Source of the DNA: Rhyacichthys aspro
Lineage: Eukaryota > Chordata > Actinopteri > Gobiiformes > Rhyacichthyidae
Length of the DNA: 64,000 nt
NCBI GenBank assembly: GCA_036850595.1
Contig: CM072158.1
Coordinates: 16,073,422-16,137,421 of the forward strand
Direction of reading: 5' to 3'
Position 1 is the first letter of the stretch. Each line of letters opens with the position of its first letter. Shown one piece after another: positions 56,179-64,000 of this stretch. The translations under genes were made by a program, and so were the position numbers. The notes beneath the pieces are model-generated. The model worked only from the letters and a program-made list of their open reading frames with translations. It did not search any database and was not told the origin of the DNA.

Positions 56179-58894
56179 CACTGTTTCTAGATAGCTCCAT
56201 AGCTAGATAGCCGGTTTGGAGAAGTAAACAGAACCAACACTGCAGAGTCTAAACTATGGACTGATCCTGGATCCAACCCTCATCTCAGCCTCTGATCACT
56301 TGGTCCAATATTTGATCTTGTGGTACGACAAAAGGTGACAACAATATGCCAAGAAAGCAGAATATAATTTTTTTGCAAATGCATAGGATGCCACTGTATA
56401 ATTAATTCCACATGTGATGATAAATGTGCTCAGAGCTTTACTATTTATTTAAACCAGGCTTTTAACTCCACAGTCACTCCCACAGAGACACTGAAAAAAA
56501 AAACAACACAAGCATAAAAGACACCCAATATCCTCTGAGAACATAGATTCAAAAGAAGGTATTTGCATGAGGAGATTAACCTGAATGCTTGTTATCAGTC
56601 TTAGGGGGGAATTATAGAATTTCAATGAAAATGCCAGATAACTCCTACTTTTAATAAAGCATATAGAAGGTGTCGTTTGGCGGGAGATCAAAGACAGCCG
56701 AGGACAGAAAATTCAGGTAAGGGAAATAAACAGAAGAAATCCTACGCAATTTTCAATAAGGTAAAAAGATAGGACTGCATTGGACAAGTGAAATGACAAT
56801 AGTCTGTGAAACTATGTCAGATGGAATTCAAAAGCTTGGATACTCTGATTAGATACTCAGCAGAGATTATAGTCACACAAATTCAGGCCTTTAGATATTT
56901 TCCCAAAGCTAAGCCAAAACAAGCTTATTTGTTTGGTTTTTTATCAGTTTATCTGGTGACAAAATGTTATGATGGCAAGTCCTTACTATTTAAAGCGACA
57001 TTTAAGGCTCTAAACTCAATAAAAGACTAAAATGCTGAGGCAAAACTCACATAAGAGTGTCAAGTTTTCATAAATAGCCTAGAAATACCCAAATTGTATT
57101 GTGAATTTGAATGGCTGTGACATGTTTTGGTGAGATATATGTACTCATGAGGTGGTAGTGTGCCACAAAACTCACAGACACATGGATGGATTATCAGTCA
57201 AACCAGATTGACTTTGTAAAAGAGAGGTTATTCCCCTGTTTTCCCCTGTCCAAAAATCGTCAAAATGAATTAAACACTATTTTTGTAATGATTTTCAGGC
57301 TCCATATTACACTGTGTTGCTTTGACAAATGCCAAAGTTATAACACTGCAGAAACTTCGGTCAATCCCAAAATGCCAAAGCCGCACTCTGTGTCACAGTC
57401 TGTCAGTCAGTGTGTCAATCTCTGTCCAGGGCTGTGGTATTACTCAACGTTTAAGTTTGACAAAGGTTGAGTGTGACTTTTGGACGTCTAATTTGTGGTA
57501 AATGGCTGTACAAACCTTTATGATAATCATTAGCACTACAGCTTAGTTGGACTACAATTAGAGCGTGCTTTGGCAGTGTAACTTTCTGAGTTTGAAAGAA
57601 AAAGTCTTACTATTGTGCGAAGGGGAAAATTAAGCTAACCTGAAGTCTGACTTAGTAGTATTAAATGCCAGTATCCTTGGCTTTAAAAGTCTTTTGTGAA
57701 TAACAACATTATCAATCCGACTTTCAACACAAAATCAGAAAAAAAGACTTCCAAAATTGGAAACTGAATGCATCATGTGTTACAATAAGAACTGTTTTTT
57801 CCTATCAAACCTTAGATCAAAACAATGGACAGAATGTTAGCCTTGAGCTCTGGTTTATGGAGCATGCTCAGAGCGCTTAGTCTGACTTAAGCCTGGCTAA
57901 TCTGTATTCATGCAGCAATAGCCTGGCCATGAATTGCATTATCTGGCTATATTACTCAAGCTAACATCCCAAAATGACAATATACTTTCCATTTACTTTA
58001 CAAACTTCCACATTTTATCCCAAAGATGGAAGTGGACTCTTTGCATATTAACTTAGAGGTACACTATCAATTACTCACTTTGCAAAACTTGTGCAATGTT
58101 TCTCATATTCACTGTTGGTATTTACTGCACTGTATCTTTGAAAAGTGGCATGAAAAGGGTAGACTCTCTCTATGGTACTGTGGCAAAGGTGAAACCACAA
58201 TGGAGAGTCCTGTGAGGGCTGGCAGGTGACAGAGGCAGGTGTTCTGGATCACAACCAGGGCAGGAGAAATGGCAAAGACTGGGCAAACTACCAAAGGATT
58301 GGGCACACAGCAGCTCGGTGATGATCCCACTGGGAGGTCAGCAGAGACATCAACTGTTGGCTCAAGTTTCACACAGACGGAGCCCAATGCTGTATGAGAA
58401 ACAGGAATATAACTAGAGACCACCAAAACGAGACTTAAGGACAAGGACCACAAGTTCCAGCATCAAATGACAAGGATTATAACTGTAGCTAGAATGTTTT
58501 TGGCTTTTAAAAGTAGAAGACATCGACAGGGGCAATAAGCTACTGCAAGGCTGGATCCTTCAAAAATAATGCAATAAAAATCTCAAAGGGGCAGATTTTC
58601 TAAGATGGCTGATTTTAATTAAAGCACTTCTTTGCAAATGTGTGACAAGTAGTGGTATATTTACAGTCACAGATGTCAGCCAGCTCTTTTCACTAACAAA
58701 ATAGAAATATTCTCTTTTGACCAGAGAGGGTAACCACTTTTAGGACGATATGAAATCATTAGAGGCTCCTCCATAGTTGGGAAATGAGAACTGCCATAAA
58801 CACATTGTCATAAGGCTGTACAATCATCCATGATTATATAGACAGAAGTGGATAGCATATTTGGTTAAAGGTCAGCAATGAAAATGAGAGAAAT
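56179..58894. other. Gene-free sequence
   Basis: No gene is supported. Short frames (56449-56691 minus, 57186-57470 plus, 58109-58453 minus) have no domains. A GC-richer patch at 58200-58460 with repeated AGGACAAGGACCAC-like strings may be a decayed repeat end. A GTCAGTCAG tract lies near 57402. Confidence 0.45.
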
Positions 58895-61800
58895 ATGATG
58901 GTCACAAAGTTAACTGTAGCTAGTAATGCCAACAAATGTGCATCTGATTATATAAACCACTGGCAGCAAACACAGCAGCAAGTCCAGAGAAGGGACAAAA
59001 AAGAAATGGAAAAGTGTGGTAATATAAGAAAAAGCTACAAGTGGGCCTTCAAGTCACTTTTTACCCTTGTCAGTTTCCCACATTTGAAAAGCTATCAAAA
59101 CACTCCAGTGTCATAGCACTTTCATGGAAGATGCTTGCACCCACCAAACACATTCCTTTAAAAAATCAAATGGTGCAACACTCTGAAAGCTTTAAAAGAT
59201 ACCTATTGTCCAGAATACATGGTACATCAGAATACCTGCTCTTATATTTCTCACAGCTCTCTTTACTCCTTTTTGCAGACCTTTTGGATTTCACATAAGT
59301 GGCTGATGAAAGGTGCTGCCAGTCAAGCTACTCCTTTGTAAATAAAGCATTGAGTGCTTTATGTTGACAGTTTTTCCAGTTTATGTGGCCTTTTCAGAAG
59401 CACATCTACCACATCTTCACAAAACGTTTTTATATTTATTTTTTATCTTTATACACTACAATCCATACTGTGGTTCTGATGAATTAACAGATATATCCAA
59501 ACTCGTAGTGGCTTGTCTATTTATTGTAGACCTAGCAATCCAAACACTATAGGAGCAATGTGGTATGTGCAGTCATATACAGTGAGAAGAGCAACACTCA
59601 CTGTATATGGATCTTCTGCAGTCAACAGACTTTTTTGTTGATGCTGCGAGTCCTATGCTAAGTCTGTTACTGTCAAAATACAAAGCACTAACACAGTTTT
59701 GTTCCACTCAAATGACTGAGATTAAATCAAAACATATGTGGCTAAATGTTTGCTTGATGAGGCTGCCACTGATTGGAAACAAGAATAGTGTAGGTCAGTC
59801 TATAGTGTAGGCTAAACATTTAGGCTATATGATAATACAGGATAATACAGCCGGAATCAGGGTATCCCTTATTTAAACAAATGCACTTAAGTCATATAAA
59901 ACAATCATAGAAGTAGCTTGTTTCATCTTCTGTATTTCTTCTGGTGTTAATGCTAGTGCTCATTCAACACTAAACCTCCTCCATTATTGTGAGTGAAGGG
60001 ACTATTTCAGTTATCATATCTATTGTCATATCTACACCTTCAGATATATAAGGCTTTCCTCATCAGATAGACAAAGGTCAGTAAACTATCTGTGATAAAC
60101 TCTAGAAATATCCTGCCTTATTATTCTGTCACAAATAAAGCAAGGTGTTGATTAAAAGTTTGAAGGTGTTTGCTGATTGCAAAGAGCACAAAAGATAACT
60201 CATTACATTCTTTATTAATATCAGTGCTATTTGAGCCTGGCATTCTATTTAAAAATATCATACTAAGCTAAATACAAACTATAAGCTTTTGTATGATTAA
60301 GTTTTAACAAATTATACTTGGAGCACTGTACAAATATTAATCAGACTAATCAAAATCAATTCAGATTAAAAAAAAAAAAAAAAAGTAAACTGCTAAAACA
60401 GTAATTTGTGGCAACTAAAATATTGTGTTTTAGAGTGTATGCCAAAACACCAAGTAGCAGAACAATGATTTGATTAGTCTAACAACTGTATCACTTCACT
60501 GGGGTCAAAGTGGGGTTAATGTTGACTTCAAATTGTTTTTGTCGAGACTAGAGGTACATGTGAACATTTTTAATTGAGTTGATGATTTTTTATGGCAGAG
60601 CTGCAAATGCCAACCATGACGTCACATGGAACTATTCATAATTTGAGACCAGACAGCCTCTGAACAGACACATGAAGGCCCCCACTCCAGTTTACAAAAG
60701 AAACAACACTACTTTTATGTTCAAGTGGAGCGACCTACATCTTACTGTGCTGTTAAAGAGACGCTCAGAATGAAGAGAAGGAATACAACAAGTCCCTAAG
60801 CTGATGACACTCAGTGTATATAGAGCACTACATATTGACAACATCATTTTCTTGTGGTGTCCAAATGTCTAGTGGGCAGTGGCCTCAAAATTTCACACAA
60901 TGTATCACAAAGTAGTGAACAGTGACGGTTACTAGACAGGAAGATTACTACTTACTGCTTCCCATCAATTATTAAAAAAGAACTGTGCAGTGTATTTAAA
61001 ATTGTATACATGTTCAATGGGCCAAGTAATATGCACAAGTTCAACCAATTATGCGGCCACACAATATTTGTAAATTGGTATTTGTTAAGCCACTGTGGTG
61101 TAAAATCATCAGCATACAGACAAATGACCACATACCTGTTTTTAAAAACAAGGGAAAAATACTGTAGCATCAATCCAGTCACAGCTGTCTTCATTAAAGT
61201 GTGAAATCTGCTGAATAGAACTGAACTAAACTCCAGCTCTTGCAGACCATGTCTCTTCTGTTAACTTTAAGTTGAATATAAACATAGACTTACTCACGCT
61301 AAGTTGAAAACTGTGCAGAGGTGTCCACTGTGTGTCAGCGCAGCTCAGCAGCCAGTTCAGAATGTGTCTGTAAAATATCCAACATGCAATTACAATCTTG
61401 GAATGTAAAGTTATGACATCACATAACGACCTGTAACCTAGCAACGATGTCAGCTTTGAGGGATTTTTTTATAACATGTTTTATCTATAGTAACTTAGTA
61501 TATATCGTAACTTAGTATATCTCTCTATATGTGGATATACAAATACTTTCACTTTTATCTCTTTATCTGTTTCTCTAGTTGCAAGTAGTTTAAGCTCAAG
61601 CACAAAATACAAAAGATAGTTTTTTTGTAAAATGGTCTTCAACAATGGTGTTTTTTATTTATGACTTGTACCAAAACCTTTAAACAGTGTATAACATATA
61701 CAATAACATTTATAAACATCATTTAAAAAAAAAAAAAAAAGGCAAAAGTGGGAGCAACAGAGTAAATAACTATCTGCAGTATTTATTATGCAAAACAGTC

Positions 61801-62139
61801 CAATAGCTAATCCCAATTTGTAAGTGTGTATCAGATGGATTGTGAGGAAAATGTATTTCGGATTACTTTATTATGTAGTCATTAAACTTTTAATTACTTT
61901 TGTATTATTTCATGTACTTTAATTTTAAGTGTTGTAGTAATTAAACATATTTGGTAGGTTTAATATCCTTGTCTTACTGCCTTTAAAAATAACTGCAATA
62001 ATTACAAATGCACTATCAACAGTGTTTTGAATTTTATTTTTGGCTAACTTTGGCTATGTTGATGCAAATGACATAAAATTAGACCAGGTTTCTGTATTTT
62101 GGGGTGAATTTTAATTCAAATTTGAATTTATGGGATGAA
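58895..62139. other. Gene-free sequence
   Basis: AT-rich DNA with A runs at about 60368-60384 and 61725-61740. Frames at 58895-59116, 59041-59298, 59361-59552 and 59607-59810 plus lie close together but are in different phases, lack splice context and have no motif. GTAGTGAACAGTGACGGTTA near 60913 resembles GTAGTGAACAGCGATGGTCA near 19632. Confidence 0.45.
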
Positions 62140-62205
62140 AAAAAACCAAACAGCAACAACAAACAAAAAAATAAAATAAAAAATAACAAAAAATTAAAAG
62201 AGAGA
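62140..62205. repeat. A-rich low-complexity tract
   Basis: AACAAC, AAATAAAATAAAAAAT and related strings. A further A-rich tract and T run follow at 62276-62320. Confidence 0.7.
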
Positions 62206-62545
62206 CTTAATAACTAATAACTACAACTTGCATTAAGGGGGTCAAAGATTAATTAAGTAGATAATGGCTTTAATTTAAAAAAAAAAATGGAAAAAATATG
62301 TTGACAGTTTTTTTTCACAAAATGAAAGTATCTCCAAGGGATTAATATAATGTATGTTATGACTGTTTCATCCGAACACACAAGCCAGTGAAATCATTTA
62401 AAGTGCATAAAGTGTCTTAAATGTACTCTTGCCGAGTAAGCCCTGTTTTAAAAAATTTACTTTCATCTGAATATATCTTTTTTTTCTCTAATCTAAAGGG
62501 ATACATTTTTTATATTCTTATAATATATTCCTGGTAGCCTACGTA
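62206..62545. other. Gene-free AT-rich sequence
   Basis: Low-complexity A/T tracts and no gene. Confidence 0.45.
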
Positions 62546-63070
62546 GTATAATTTATGACTTCCCAAGCAAGAATTCATGAGGTAATTTCTTATGCATGCA
62601 CAGCAATGACATATTAACTGAAAATGACCCAATGAAAATGATTGTCATGAGAAATTACAGTCTCATAATCGGAGTTGACATGAAGATATTTAGTTCTGCC
62701 TGAAAAAGATAGCAATTGACTATAGGCATATTGGTTGTATCAGAACTAATCAATGTCAAAGTGGCACTGAAGCAGCACATGGAGGTTTTCTGAAATATTA
62801 TTCAAATGTGAAATTTGAGTAAAAAGATCGCAGCTGTAAATTCAACTGACATTTTATGGTTACAGCTTCGGTTCTAAAGCGGCATCTTTAAGAGAAAGCT
62901 GCTCGCACTTCTGTCGAGTGAGCCGCTTTGTGTTTTATTACTCATTATAACATGGAGCATTTGATTTCACTCCCCTCTAAAAAGTTCTGACACAAACTTT
63001 CAAAGAGCTCACAGCCGGCTTTTACAGAAGTGCAATAAAAATCCCGCATCAAATTTTATTGTAAATACCA
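62546..63070. promoter_or_regulatory. Candidate conserved noncoding block
   Basis: Repeat-free DNA of higher complexity than its flanks, with AAGCGGCATCTTTAAGAG near 62878 and GAGTGAGCCGCTTTGTG near 62915, which together hold an AAGCGGC/GCCGCTT inverted pair about 45 bp apart. No open frame worth noting. Evidence is weak. Confidence 0.2.
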
Positions 63071-63529
63071 AGTACCTCTTTGTACAAACAAAAAGTGCTT
63101 AGATGCTGGGTCTCAGTCCTTTATCTCTAAACTGCAACAGTGTTAGACTACAGCTTCTACATGAGAAAAGCTTACAAGCTGACAATAGGCTAAAGACTTC
63201 AAGTCAAATATAAGTTGAGCAGCGCTGATTTTCACTTTATTACAAATTGGATGAATGACCTTTCTAGATAAGACAAATTATAAAAGATCTTCAAACGCAC
63301 GATCAAACATCATGAATAATTCAAAAATACAGTTAAATAAATTATGCTAAAACTTGGTAGACGTTTTAATGGTCATTAAATAGAACAGTTTCATTTGCTC
63401 CTGGTATGAAACATGACTTGTCTGCTAAAACAGAAGTTGTCAGAACACATAATGAAGTGAAAGTGTTTGAGGGTCTTTAAAAACAATGCAGGTGCCGCAA
63501 TGTGAGAAATTATAAAGTCATTAGATCTT
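63071..63529. other. Gene-free sequence
   Basis: AT-rich DNA without recognised features. Confidence 0.45.
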
Positions 63530-64000
63530 GGTGTTGACTTGTGCTGTACTCGGTCTGTCTTAGTCTTGACTCAGTCTTGGTCTTCCATGGTCTTGGGTCT
63601 TGCAATGCCTTTGTACTGACTCAGTCTTGCCCGTCTTTTGTTCTTGACAAGATTTTACACTGCTCTTTCTTTTAGGTAATTGTTCTTGCCCTTTATTTAT
63701 CTTGGTACTGGCCTCTCTCTACCTTTTGTGAAAGTTTTGGTTTCATTTTGTCTTACCCTGCCTTGATTTTACTGTTGAGGCAATCAGGTCTTGCCCTGGC
63801 TTGCTTTTTAGTTTTGATTTTCTCTTTGCCTTGATCTGGAAGCTGAGGAGGTCTTGCCCTGCCTAAGTCTTGGCTGTAGGTCTCTACCTGCCTTCACTTT
63901 GGAGTTATCACAGTTTGGTTCTGACTTGGTTTCGGCCTCTAGTGTCTTTGATTTGACTTTGCCCTTCCTTGAAACTGGTCTTAACCAAGTCTTACCCTCC
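63530..64000 (+). repeat. Degenerate TCTTG-type minisatellite, cut by the window end
   Basis: Imperfect units such as GACTCAGTCTTGG, GGTCTTGGGTCTTG, AGGTCTTGCCCTGCC and TTGATCTGGAAGC recur to the last base. The + strand is T-rich with few A. The array continues past the window, so its length is unknown. It has no fixed period by eye. Confidence 0.65.

Noticed and set aside
58895..59810. Run of four plus-strand frames that might be exons of one gene
   Set aside because: They overlap in different phases or lack consensus splice junctions between them, and none has a recognisable motif.

Overview
The window looks like vertebrate nuclear DNA, most likely from a teleost fish. It is AT-rich, has no bacterial-style gene packing, and holds many short decayed DNA-transposon derivatives, a tRNA-derived SINE, the 3' ends of LINE-like retrotransposons, and minisatellites of kinds common in fish genomes. 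No exon, intact gene, RNA gene or CRISPR array can be supported in 64 kb. The window therefore reads as a gene desert or the inside of a very large intron. Almost all open frames are under 130 codons and lack codon-like structure. The two longest are a 164-codon frame lying largely in a mobile element (36455-36949) and a 155-codon frame with two or three hydrophobic segments (21365-21829, minus), which is the only one worth checking as a decayed gene piece.

Layout. 1-5.9 kb: AT-rich sequence with a SINE tail (2.8 kb) and the first copy of an unclassified repeat family, here called family 1 (3.7 kb). 5.97-6.57 kb: a deleted pogo/Tigger-like element flanked by TA. 7.1-9.1 kb: a second family 1 copy, a candidate regulatory block with twin homeodomain-type sites, and a family 2 repeat. 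10-14 kb: a cluster of TGACATCA octamers, simple repeats and two candidate regulatory blocks. 18.9-20.8 kb: a retroelement-rich stretch (hAT element, LINE 3' end, SINE, second LINE tail). 21-25 kb: the membrane-type frame, a third family 1 copy and a 510-bp element with inverted ends. 25.5-32 kb: four GC- and CpG-richer blocks that could be conserved noncoding elements, separated by repeats. 32.6-37 kb: more family 1 and family 5 sequence, a CCAAT-rich block and a 353-bp inverted-repeat element. 39.6-40.1 kb: a hAT-type element nested inside a family 2 copy with a perfect 8-bp target duplication. 43.4-44.7 kb: a repeat cluster and a LINE fragment. 46.5-47.8 kb: a minisatellite with an exact 11-bp register and higher-order structure. 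48-64 kb: largely unique AT-rich DNA with one more hAT element, two family 2 copies, two degenerate minisatellites and two candidate regulatory blocks.

Function. Nothing here forms a pathway or operon. The plausible biology is regulatory: scattered GC-richer blocks in a transposon-littered AT-rich background are what one expects around developmental genes in fish, but that is inference and needs cross-species alignment. I did not find a convincing undescribed biological system. The most distinctive signals are the 11-bp-register minisatellite and the cluster of nine TGACATCA/TGATGTCA octamers. Repeat-family names are from recognition of ends and target duplications, not from a database search.
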